From a virus: DNA of 41,638 nt. The translations under genes were made by a program, and so were the position numbers. The notes beneath the pieces were generated by a model. The model had not been told where the DNA came from and made no database searches. It was given only the letters and a program-made list of their open reading frames with translations. Every line of letters begins with the position of its first letter. Positions within the stretch are counted from its first letter, which is position 1. The stretch spans positions 1-41,638 of the IMG/VR virus record IMGVR_UViG_3300017788_000062; one strand, written 5' to 3'. This document shows positions 34,507 to 40,310 of this stretch, piece after piece.

Positions 34507-35166
34507 TTAATTTTCAGCTTTCCACATATCAAACTCACACCTACATGATATATAGTCAGCAATATGTACAATACGAGGCAAATTCGTCTTCAACTCATGA
34601 TCTGGATTATATGACTTTAAATACGACTCATTGGATTCATGATACAATCCATCTGAAAGTTTAATTGCAAGTGTTTCCTTCCACGTACACACAATTCCAT
34701 ATTGTTGTAGAATAAACAACGCTCGATCAGTTACATCCATGTATTGAAGATTGGAATTGAACTTGTAAATTTCTCCCTTGTTCTTTCGATGCCAATCACT
34801 ATCTTGTGACAGATAATACTCACCCTGTTGTTTATCACCCAACTTACCAAGATCATGATGAATACAAGCAAATGCCAACTCTTCATTGGTGAAATCAATT
34901 GTTCCACCACGAACTTCATATAGTTTCTTGACTCCAAAGCTGGTAGTCAAAACATTGTTGATGTGATCCATGTATCCGCCAGGATATGCGTTGTGAAAAT
35001 GCTCTTTAGCACTAGCAGGTGCTAGTGTTAGTCGAAGACCATATTCATCCTCACTATACAACTTCTTCAACTTCTTGAGACGATCCCCTGAGAAATATTT
35101 ATCAAGTTGCGCAACAAATTTATCGTAATTATCAGAAAGCTCTTTTTCAGTATATGTTTTTGTCAT
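34507..35166 (-). CDS. HD-domain phosphohydrolase
   Basis: The protein has 219 residues from the ATG at 35166; a GTG two codons upstream is the alternative. Metal-binding residues of the HD fold are visible: FHNAYPGGYMDHINNV (first His), CIHHDLGKLG (the HD pair, followed by the third acidic position) and IVHIADYISCRC (final Asp). HD hydrolases cleave phosphates from nucleotides or cyclic signals. T4-like marine phages often carry such a gene, where it may process nucleotides or antagonise nucleotide second messengers. The precise substrate cannot be told from sequence. It is linked to the glycosyltransferase gene by a 3-base gap. Confidence 0.8.
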   Translation of the reverse strand: MTKTYTEKELSDNYDKFVAQLDKYFSGDRLKKLKKLYSEDEYGLRLTLAPASAKEHFHNAYPGGYMDHINNVLTTSFGVKKLYEVRGGTIDFTNEELAFACIHHDLGKLGDKQQGEYYLSQDSDWHRKNKGEIYKFNSNLQYMDVTDRALFILQQYGIVCTWKETLAIKLSDGLYHESNESYLKSYNPDHELKTNLPRIVHIADYISCRCEFDMWKAEN

Positions 35167-35220
35167 AGACACGCAACATACACCGATATGTAGTAACAGT
35201 CAATTTTTTAATTGATTATA

Positions 35221-35718
35221 TCAACTTGGAACATTGAAACTACAACTTCCGTTTGGTGTTGTTAAAGTAATACTTTTTATCGGGTCAGTTGACGTTTTTT
35301 TAAATCCACCCGAAAATGGATTATATATAAACAAATCAACAGTAACAGAGTCGTATGTTACTTTAGTTTGTCCTGATACAAATTCACTTCCATCAACGTA
35401 TACCCATTGGGCATCTGGATTGGGATGATTTCTTACAGCACGAACAGTTGGTGGTTGTAAAGGTATGCCGATAGTAAACTTAATGTCACTGGTAAACTCG
35501 CCGTTTGGCGTGACTACTTTGATATGTCCAAAGTCTTTGATGTTCTCAGGCAAAAAGAATCCAGCATGATTCGTGTTGTATATTCTAATTGATACACAAA
35601 TTATATTATCAAAATAAAACTGAGTATTTTCAGGTACAAAGTTTGTTCCTGTTACATATACCCATTGACTTGCTGGACCTAATGTTGGTGATATAGATGT
35701 TATTGTTGGTGATGACAT
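35221..35718 (-). CDS. Small protein of two IPT/TIG immunoglobulin-like domains
   Basis: A 165-residue protein made of two similar beta domains. Each begins with the IPT/TIG signature: PTITSISPTLGPASQWVYVTG and PTVRAVRNHPNPDAQWVYVDG. Each then has GTNFVPENTQFYFDN or GSEFVSGQTKVTYDS, and ends with VTPNGEFTSD or TTPNGSCSF. Such domains decorate phage capsids and tails, where they aid binding to surfaces or mucus-like glycans. No signal peptide is present, as expected for a virion protein. It lies between PhoH and the HD gene, separate from the main virion block. The gene ends within a few bases of a non-coding gap before the HD gene. Confidence 0.85.
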   Translation of the reverse strand: MSSPTITSISPTLGPASQWVYVTGTNFVPENTQFYFDNIICVSIRIYNTNHAGFFLPENIKDFGHIKVVTPNGEFTSDIKFTIGIPLQPPTVRAVRNHPNPDAQWVYVDGSEFVSGQTKVTYDSVTVDLFIYNPFSGGFKKTSTDPIKSITLTTPNGSCSFNVPS

Positions 35719-35725
35719 ATATTGA

Positions 35726-36451
35726 TTACATTGATTGTTTTAACTTTTTGATGATGAACTTTACAAGTCCACTTCTCACAATATCTTCTTCGTCAAATTT
35801 GAAAGTATGAATGCCGTGTTCTTTGCTTTCATTATCTTCAAACTGACTCATCATTTTTAAAAATCCACTTTTGCCGTTAATATCGCTTTGTTCTGGATCA
35901 CCTAAAATAAAAACTTTACTGAACTCACCTACTCTTGTAACCAAAGTAACAAGTTCTTTGTAAGTCATGTTTTGTGCTTCGTCCACAATAATACTTTTGG
36001 CGTTCCAGTTTAATCCTCTCAAAAAGCCAATAGGAATACTATCAATTCTGTTTTCTTTTTGTAACATATCAATAGTCGATTTAGTAGTTAGTTCAGACAA
36101 TTTGTCTAACAACGGTTGTATATATGGTGCCATTTTTTCATCTGCTTCGCCTGGCAAAAATCCAATTTTACTATCTGCACTTTCAACCGCACTACGTAAA
36201 TAAAGAATATCACTAACACGTTTTTGATTCATTAACGTCAATGCAGCTAATACCGAAATATATGTTTTTGATGTGCCGGCCGGACCACTGATATACATCA
36301 TTTTAGTTGTTTTATCTAACGCAATATCTAAAAACTGTTTTTGTTTAATGGTTAATTCTCGTTGATTAATTTCGATCTCACTTTTTATTTTGTTCTTTTG
36401 TGGCACAATTGGACTTTTATCCTCACGGTGTTTTTTGTTCTTATTTTTCAT
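35726..36451 (-). CDS. phoH: PhoH-like ATPase
   Basis: A 241-residue ATPase of the PhoH family, widely carried by marine phages. Walker A is ISGPAGTSKTYIS (54-66). The family segment RSAVESADSKIGFLPGEADEKM follows (about 86-107). Walker B is SIIVDEAQNMTY (residues of about 155-166), and the ILGDPEQSD motif (residues of about 190-198) senses the gamma phosphate. The N-terminal 30 residues are very basic. PhoH proteins bind and unwind or process RNA, often paired with an endoribonuclease. No partner nuclease is seen next to it here. The gene overlaps the upstream small gene by 11 bases. Confidence 0.92.
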   Translation of the reverse strand: MKNKNKKHREDKSPIVPQKNKIKSEIEINQRELTIKQKQFLDIALDKTTKMMYISGPAGTSKTYISVLAALTLMNQKRVSDILYLRSAVESADSKIGFLPGEADEKMAPYIQPLLDKLSELTTKSTIDMLQKENRIDSIPIGFLRGLNWNAKSIIVDEAQNMTYKELVTLVTRVGEFSKVFILGDPEQSDINGKSGFLKMMSQFEDNESKEHGIHTFKFDEEDIVRSGLVKFIIKKLKQSM

Positions 36452-36776
36452 TAGGAGACTTTGATTTGGTCATAACGGGTTTTAGTAACATTTCCAATTG
36501 TTTAACACGATTGCACAATTCGTATTTTTCCTCTTGTAAATACAGTTTATATACATTCTGTACATTTTCGTAAAATGCGTCTTTAGCAATAGTAATAACA
36601 AAATCAGAATTTTTAAAATTAAATACTTCGACCATCGTTAAATCTTTTTCCACTGCAAACTCAATCGATGATATTACACGTTCAGTCAAATCAAATTTGT
36701 GTGACTGAACATATGACTCCAATTCATTGAAATCAGAAGGCAATACAAACGATTTGTATTTTAGTTTTTTTGCCAT
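36441..36776 (-). CDS. Small helical protein of unknown function overlapping phoH
   Basis: The protein has 111 residues from the ATG at 36776 (MAKKLKYKSFVLPSDFNELE). Extension further upstream would need a GTG. The N-terminal half is mixed alpha/beta with an acidic face, and the second half is helical (ENVQNVYKLYLQEEKYELCN, RVKQLEMLLKPV). A TATTTATTG element lies close to the start. Its last 11 bases overlap phoH, so it may be a regulatory partner of that ATPase. No family recognised. Confidence 0.55.
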   Translation of the reverse strand: MAKKLKYKSFVLPSDFNELESYVQSHKFDLTERVISSIEFAVEKDLTMVEVFNFKNSDFVITIAKDAFYENVQNVYKLYLQEEKYELCNRVKQLEMLLKPVMTKSKSPNEK

Positions 36777-36814
36777 ATAACAACAATAAATATTTGTCAA
36801 CGAACCATAACACA

Positions 36815-36845
36815 AATAAAAAACGCCATCGTAATGATGGCGTTT
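36815..36845 (-). terminator. Rho-independent terminator before the phoH operon
   Basis: The stem AACGCCATC / GATGGCGTT with loop ATTAC is followed by TTTTTTATTT on the minus strand. It ends transcription of the two small genes to its right. Confidence 0.85.
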
Positions 36846-36868
36846 GTAGATCGTATGTTTTTTGTTTT

Positions 36869-37081
36869 TTACTTCTTCTTATTCTTAACCTTCTTGGGTG
36901 TAAGGTCAGGAGCAGTTTGTGCCGGAATCGTGTTGCTCAATTCGGCGATTCGGAACTTGGCAGTAGACTTCCAAGCACTTTTAGTTCTATCCGAAGCAAA
37001 CTCAAACTTACTACCCTTTGAGATTAAATCTCTAATCTCAGCTTCAGATCCAGCGTTCTTAATTTCTTGTCGTAGTCCCAT
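36869..37081 (-). CDS. Small basic protein of unknown function
   Basis: The protein has 70 residues from the ATG at 37081 (MGLRQEIKNAGSEAEIRDLI). The alternative upstream start adds 4 residues. The N-terminal half is a helix pair and the C terminus is a lysine tail (TPKKVKNKKK), suggesting nucleic-acid contact or a flexible tail. The strong terminator lies 24 bases past its stop, so it is the last gene of its unit. Base composition here is noticeably less AT-rich than in neighbouring small genes. Confidence 0.6.
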   Translation of the reverse strand: MGLRQEIKNAGSEAEIRDLISKGSKFEFASDRTKSAWKSTAKFRIAELSNTIPAQTAPDLTPKKVKNKKK

Positions 37082-37086
37082 AACGT

Positions 37087-37275
37087 TTACCAAATACGGT
37101 GTTTCTTGTCATCCTTCTCAACAATCTCAACGACGGATCCATCTGGCCAACGATTAACAATCGACTTCCAATGCATCAACTCTTCATTGGCATCAGCAGG
37201 AATATCATATTCCATGTCAGACACACGCATACCACTACGAACAACTACATATTTCTTGGTTTTAGTATCACTCAT
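37087..37275 (-). CDS. Small protein of unknown function (62 residues)
   Basis: A 62-residue protein (MSDTKTKKYVVVRSGMRVSD) with a short beta-sheet pattern and a C-terminal VEIVEKDDKKHRIW. It lies 5 bases before the next small gene. The leader AAATAAGTT stands 6 bases before the ATG, as in other genes of the window. No function recognised. Confidence 0.55.
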   Translation of the reverse strand: MSDTKTKKYVVVRSGMRVSDMEYDIPADANEELMHWKSIVNRWPDGSVVEIVEKDDKKHRIW

Positions 37276-37392
37276 ATATAACTTATTTGATGTTTAATAC
37301 GATCTACAAAATAACTATAACATGAAAACTATTTTTGTCAACTGATTTTTACCAAATTTTCCGATAGATTCATTTTCGTTTTCATTAAAATT

Positions 37393-37764
37393 TTATCCAT
37401 TGAATTTATAACTTCCACCGTCTGGATGTATGGCAACACTATCAAAATAAAAATATTGCATGGTTTCGTAGTTAGAATTATATACCTCCACACCGCCGTT
37501 AGGCCACGATGGTTCTCCAGAACTGTGCGTTTTATATAAAAAAACCTTGTAAAAATCCGGATATCTGGCAACTAACAATCGAGTACCTTTGGGTGTCAAT
37601 GAATTAACTGTATTGTGTGTATCAACATCAGTATATACCCAATGTTGAATTGTAGATGATGACACCGATTTATATGCTGTTTTGTAATATGAACTACGAC
37701 TTTCTTCTGAAGAATCTATTTTCTTTTTAACTTTAACTTTCGACTTTTTTGTTTCTTTTTTCAT
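37393..37764 (-). CDS. Small protein of unknown function with Lys-rich N terminus
   Basis: A 123-residue protein. The first 15 residues are basic (KKETKKSKVKVKKKID), then a Ser-rich stretch, then a compact aromatic-rich region (YPDFYKVFLYKTHSSGEPSW, MQYFYFDSVAIHPDGG). It starts directly after the stop of the 65-residue gene (no gap). The tail is tyrosine and tryptophan rich like a small beta-barrel or carbohydrate-contact domain. No match recognised. Confidence 0.5.
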   Translation of the reverse strand: MKKETKKSKVKVKKKIDSSEESRSSYYKTAYKSVSSSTIQHWVYTDVDTHNTVNSLTPKGTRLLVARYPDFYKVFLYKTHSSGEPSWPNGGVEVYNSNYETMQYFYFDSVAIHPDGGSYKFNG

Positions 37765-37962
37765 TTATTGATTTTCTGTTTCATCTTCTACAGAAATAAC
37801 AGAACCGTTATCTTCGACAACAGCTTTAATTTCGTTTTCTAATTCTCTAATACGTTCCTTATATCCTGCTGCTACATCCTTAAAATCTTTTTTTACAAAT
37901 AGTAGCTTTTGTGTAAGTTCGTAAACTTTCTTTTCAGATTCTGATTGTGTTAACTTATTCAT
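37765..37962 (-). CDS. Small coiled-coil protein (65 residues)
   Basis: A 65-residue all-helical protein (LTQSESEKKVYELTQKLLFV, KERIRELENEIKAVV) with a heptad pattern, ending in acidic residues. It is directly adjacent to the next gene and separated from the tmRNA by about 56 bases. Function unknown. Confidence 0.5.
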   Translation of the reverse strand: MNKLTQSESEKKVYELTQKLLFVKKDFKDVAAGYKERIRELENEIKAVVEDNGSVISVEDETENQ

Positions 37963-38018
37963 AGTGTGAATACATATTCACCAATTCACAAAACAAATTA
38001 ATTTTTACAATATAAAAA

Positions 38019-38427
38019 TGGTGGACGTAGCGAGAGTCGAACTCGCGTCTTCAAAAATAGTTATATATCAGACTACACGCTTAGATACTTTTCATTACGT
38101 CAACACACATCCAAAATATCAAACTGTGTGTGATCGGTGTTTGGAAAGATTTAAATGACAATCCCAAACGTATTGTCATCGTGCCTGATAGTTTACACTC
38201 ATCACAATTATCAGACATCATTGTAATGAATGTGCAGCAACTTAGGCCGCGAGTGCCAAACCACTCTTCTTGAAGGTCTTGGAAGACTTCTTTGAAGTGA
38301 AGTTATAGCTGATTACCTTGCTCTTCTTAGTAGCAGTTAATTTTTTGATAGATGATTTAAGAGGCCAACTATCGTCCTCTACGTGCCTAACATATACAGA
38401 TCTTTGAATCGAAACCAGTATACGCCC
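38019..38427 (-). ncRNA. ssrA: tmRNA (transfer-messenger RNA), one-piece, phage-encoded
   Basis: All hallmark parts can be seen on the minus strand. The 5' end is GGGCGTA followed by TACTGGTTTCGAT, the conserved tmRNA start. It pairs with the 3' acceptor strand TACGTCC (38023-38029), one G-U included. The T-arm is GCGAG-TTCGACT-CTCGC, and A-CCA is encoded at the end. The internal reading frame (38242-38334) starts with GCT, runs 30 codons and stops with TAA. Its product begins ATKKSKVISYN and ends KKSGLALAA, the ALAA end recognised by ClpXP-type proteases in tmRNA tags. The tag has 8 lysines. tmRNA rescues stalled ribosomes with SmpB. No SmpB gene is in the window, so the host's would be needed. 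Length is 409 bases. Pseudoknots were not folded. Confidence 0.93.
38242..38334 (-). other. tmRNA tag reading frame, 30 residues
   Basis: The resume codon is taken as GCT (Ala) at 38334-38332, preceded by TTAACT. Starting one codon earlier would add Thr. The peptide is basic (Lys x8), Ser-rich and ends LALAA. Most bacterial tags are shorter and acidic or neutral. Confidence 0.8.
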
Positions 38428-38530
38428 GTGAACTACCCCTAGGCTAAAGCCATAGGGGCTTCAATAGGGCAGTTCCTGCCCTTTTTAATGATCGTCATTC
38501 ATCACCTACGCTAAAGACGTAGGGGTTTTC
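38428..38530 (-). mobile_element. Tandem hairpins resembling IS200/IS605 (TnpB-type) right ends, no transposase gene
   Basis: Hairpin one (38436-38458, CCCCTA-GGCT / AGCC-TAGGGG with one bulge) is followed on the minus strand by GTAGTTCAC, abutting the tmRNA 5' end. Hairpin two (38505-38523, CCTACG / CGTAGG) is followed by TGATGAATGAC. A CTTTAG-type loop, preceded by GCCCCTA or ACCCCTA, and trailing GTAGTTCAC or GATGAATGAC are features I associate with right ends of IS200/IS605-family and TnpB guide-RNA scaffolds. No tnpA or tnpB frame is present, so these would be relics. Confidence 0.4.
38466..38486 (+). terminator. Terminator-shaped hairpin on the plus strand between the two IS-like hairpins
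   Basis: AGGGCAG-TTC-CTGCCCT is a perfect 7-bp stem followed by TTTT on the plus strand. There is no plus-strand gene nearby, so it may be part of the IS-like relic or may block antisense transcription. Confidence 0.4.
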
Positions 38531-38552
38531 TGACGATTCCAGAGATAAATTC

Positions 38553-38804
38553 TCAAAGATCAAAAAATTGTCTATATTTTACTATTTCATCTAACCCCGC
38601 ATCTTTTCTTAATTGTCTAAATAATTCTTTTCCTCTTTCAACAGATACAGGTTGATTTCTCTCTTCTCTCTTAATATCATTCAAAGTATTTTCAATCTCA
38701 CGGCTAATTCTATTAACCTCATGAAAATTATTACTGTCTTCTGCTTTTTCATAATTATCTTGCAATTCTTTTAATTTATCTTTTAAAATTTGTAATTTGT
38801 TCAT
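38553..38804 (-). CDS. Small coiled-coil protein (83 residues)
   Basis: An 83-residue helical protein (MNKLQILKDKLKELQDNYEK, ISREIENTLNDIKREER) with a short C-terminal domain RGKELFRQLRKDAGLDEIVK. TATTTATA lies 4 bases before the ATG. It stands between tRNA-Gly and the IS-like hairpins upstream of tmRNA. Function not recognised. Confidence 0.55.
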   Translation of the reverse strand: MNKLQILKDKLKELQDNYEKAEDSNNFHEVNRISREIENTLNDIKREERNQPVSVERGKELFRQLRKDAGLDEIVKYRQFFDL

Positions 38805-38807
38805 TAC

Positions 38808-38815
38808 TATAAATA
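38808..38815 (-). promoter_or_regulatory. TATTTATA motif before the 83-residue coiled-coil gene
   Basis: The minus strand reads TTATATTTATAGTA immediately before the ATG at 38804. Only 3 bases separate the motif from the start codon. Confidence 0.3.
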
Positions 38816-38833
38816 TAAAGAATTTTTCTAAAG

Positions 38834-38907
38834 TGGAGCGGGTAGAGGGAATCGAACCCTCACATCGACCTTGGCAAGGTTGTAGGCTACCACTACATCA
38901 TACCCGC
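38834..38907 (-). tRNA. tRNA-Gly (anticodon GCC)
   Basis: GCGGGTA pairs with TACCCGC, the discriminator is T and CCA is encoded. The anticodon arm is ACCTT-GCC-AAGGT and the T-arm is GAGGG-TTCGATT-CCCTC. A TATATAT element (38921-38927) lies 14-20 bases upstream, as a -10 box would. Confidence 0.93.
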
Positions 38908-38953
38908 GCTCTGATTAACAATATATAGTAATTATTTTACTATAACTGTTATT

Positions 38954-39274
38954 TTAAATTTTTTTCCTATTCAATTTTCTACCTTTTACAATTTTATAAA
39001 ATACCGCAAGCGGAGTAATATTTAATTTATCAGATATAACAGCTGTTGGCGTTCCAGCTAGATACAAATCTACAACTTGTTTGGTACTTACATGTGGTGG
39101 ATCTATTTCATATTCAATTAATGCCTTTTCAATAACACCCACAGTAGTTTTAAACCTTTTTGCTAGTTCCGAAGCGTTATAACCTTTTCTAATGTAGAAA
39201 ACTAATTCGTCGGGCGTAAAAGTATTTACTCCTCTATATTTTTCATTTAAATTAGAAAGGTTTTTCTGTTTCAT
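38954..39274 (-). CDS. Small DNA-binding protein with two helix-turn-helix segments
   Basis: A 106-residue protein. Two HTH-like units are visible: NASELAKRFKTTVGVIEKAL (residues of about 34-53) and GTPTAVISDKLNITPLAVFY (residues of about 74-93), each with the central turn residues (FKTT, LNIT). The tail KGRKLNRKKI is basic. It could be a transcription regulator, or the DNA-recognition part of a homing element, since the HNH protein in the nearby tRNA cluster ends in a similar helix. It lies between two RNA regions (tRNA-Gly and a tRNA-Ala-like gene). Target and role unknown. Confidence 0.6.
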   Translation of the reverse strand: MKQKNLSNLNEKYRGVNTFTPDELVFYIRKGYNASELAKRFKTTVGVIEKALIEYEIDPPHVSTKQVVDLYLAGTPTAVISDKLNITPLAVFYKIVKGRKLNRKKI

Positions 39275-39397
39275 CTATCGTTAAATTTGGTGGAGACAAA
39301 ACGACTTAGAACCTACATTTTATATCACTTTTTGCATGAAATTTTTTAATTTCATCCCATTGACAACCATCGTGGAGGTTGTGATATTTCTGTCAAC
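39275..39397. other. Structured non-coding stretch downstream of the tRNA-Ala-like gene
   Basis: No gene is seen. There are two nested hairpins (39360-39396 with TTGACA / TGTCAA enclosing ACAACC / GGTTGT) and a perfect 7-bp hairpin TGAAATT / AATTTCA (39337-39354). The minus strand then ends GTCTCCACCA (39286-39295), which looks like a tRNA or tmRNA 3' acceptor with CCA, but no canonical T-arm precedes it. Confidence 0.4.
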
Positions 39398-39469
39398 TGG
39401 ACCCTAGCGGTTCCGCCCCGCTGCCTCAGCTTTGCAAAAGCCATGTGCTACTATTATCACCAAGAGCCC
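39398..39469 (-). tRNA. tRNA-Ala-like gene (anticodon UGC) with non-canonical T-loop
   Basis: The acceptor GGGCTCT / AGGGTCC pairs over 7 positions, two of them G-U. The anticodon arm is TGGCT-TTTGCAA-AGCTG with U33 and anticodon TGC. The T-stem AGCGG / CCGCT is perfect, but the T-loop is GGCGGAA instead of TTCRANY. The D-loop has AG where GG is usual (ATAATAGTAG). No CCA is encoded. All helices are kept while the tertiary-contact bases have changed. It may not act in ordinary translation. Confidence 0.55.
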
Positions 39470-39640
39470 GTATAAAGAACATACACCAATATATAGTGTT
39501 CGTCAATACAAAAAATCAAATTGGATGACCATGACTCACGAATATACGAGGATTTCACACTGTTCCAAATGTCTATCTCGTCAACTTCCATCTCCTCTAC
39601 CAGCTAATAGGTAGTGTGCGTTAATTCTATACACTAATAG
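39470..39640. other. Intergenic stretch with hairpins and a possible 42-codon frame
   Basis: No convincing gene is present. A perfect hairpin CTACC-8-GGTAG lies at 39597-39614, and a CACACT / AGTGTG pairing (minus strand) spans 39559-39619. A minus-strand frame starting ATGGAAGTTGAC (ATG at 39591, about 42 codons, ending inside the tRNA-Ala-like gene) has GAGGAG directly against its ATG, which is too close for a normal SD. An ACACTATATATTG element lies at 39489-39501. Confidence 0.35.
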
Positions 39641-39850
39641 TCAAATCTTTTCAACGATTATATTATCAGTCATCGGTTTACCCAAACAAACTCGGGTATT
39701 ACAAATCATACAAATCAAATTATTTGTCAAAACTGTAATAGTTGTTCCTTTTATAATTCCTAACTCTAATAATCTTTGATTAGATATGTTGACTTCTATT
39801 ACACGCCCTTTTTCTCCGGATTTTAACTCAGTCAACTTGTATGTTTTCAT
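39641..39850 (-). CDS. FeoA-like SH3-domain protein
   Basis: A 69-residue protein with the FeoA pattern: KLTELKSGEKGRVIEVN, then NQRLLELGIIKGTTITVLTN, then ending in DNIIVEKI. FeoA is a small SH3-like barrel that supports the FeoB ferrous-iron transporter in bacteria; the same domain is fused to iron-dependent repressors. Here the usual C-terminal stretch carries extra cysteines (CMICNTRVC), possibly metal binding. A phage could use it to modulate host iron uptake, but that is inference. The ATG overlaps the stop of the exported-protein gene (ATGA), so the two are made together. Confidence 0.8.
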   Translation of the reverse strand: MKTYKLTELKSGEKGRVIEVNISNQRLLELGIIKGTTITVLTNNLICMICNTRVCLGKPMTDNIIVEKI

Positions 39851-40206
39851 CTATATTTAGCAGCCATAGATTTTGATCTCGGTTCCAAATATGTTTTTTG
39901 AAAATATATGTAGTTGTTGTATTCGACTATTTTGTCATAGTTATTCAAAATCAGTTTTATTTTCTCTTCATATTCAGATTTTTGAATTAAAGATTTGACA
40001 ACCACATCATCAACTTTTTCTTTTTTTAATTCAATTATATTCTGAGCAGACAATTTGTCTGACAATGGTTTCGTCTTGATATAATCAAGAATAATTTCGT
40101 TTGAAATTTTTTCTTTGGTCAATTCCACAACCTCTATCAACAATGTTTTTTCGGATGCCATTACTGAAACGGACAACAACAAACTTGTCAAAATTACTTT
40201 TATCAT
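39847..40206 (-). CDS. Exported protein with signal peptide, unknown function
   Basis: A 119-residue protein starting MIKVILTSLLLSVSVMASEK, a clear signal peptide with a likely cut after VMA or nearby. The mature part is helical and contains repeated LxxxxII-x(2)KKxxV-x(2)V units (LSAQNIIELKKEKVDDVVVK), a pattern seen in exported proteins of several bacterial phyla. It is coupled to the FeoA-like gene by a 4-base overlap. TATTTATA stands 5-12 bases before the ATG. A periplasmic partner in metal or envelope physiology is possible, not shown. Confidence 0.65.
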   Translation of the reverse strand: MIKVILTSLLLSVSVMASEKTLLIEVVELTKEKISNEIILDYIKTKPLSDKLSAQNIIELKKEKVDDVVVKSLIQKSEYEEKIKLILNNYDKIVEYNNYIYFQKTYLEPRSKSMAAKYR

Positions 40207-40210
40207 ATTG

Positions 40211-40218
40211 TATAAATA
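40211..40218 (-). promoter_or_regulatory. TATTTATA motif before the exported-protein gene
   Basis: The minus strand reads TCACTATTTATACAAT just before the ATG at 40206, between tRNA-Gln and the exported-protein gene. Confidence 0.35.
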
Positions 40219-40228
40219 GTGACAAAAT

Positions 40229-40303
40229 TGGCAGGGGATGCTGGAGTCGAACCAACTTCTTCTCGTTCAAAGCGAGACATAATAGCCATTATACGAATCC
40301 CCC
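40229..40303 (-). tRNA. tRNA-Gln (anticodon UUG)
   Basis: GGGGGAT pairs with ATCCCCT (first pair G-U), discriminator G, CCA encoded. The anticodon arm is TCTCG-CTTTGAA-CGAGA (anticodon TTG). The T-arm is GTTGG-TTCGACT-CCAGC. Confidence 0.9.
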
Positions 40304-40310
40304 ATTAAAA

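Noticed and set aside
39463-39591. A 42-codon minus-strand frame beginning MEVDEIDIWNS
   Set aside because: The purine-rich stretch touches the ATG directly, the frame runs into the tRNA-Ala-like gene, and no family was recognised.
39286-39595. A second tmRNA closed by GGAGATG and TGTCTCC with CCA
   Set aside because: No TTCRANY T-loop and no ALAA-type tag were found, so it is kept only as a structured region.
5119-40218. TATAAATA read on the plus strand as T4-type late promoters
   Set aside because: There are no plus-strand genes for them to serve, and the reverse orientation (TATTTATA) sits just before minus-strand starts.
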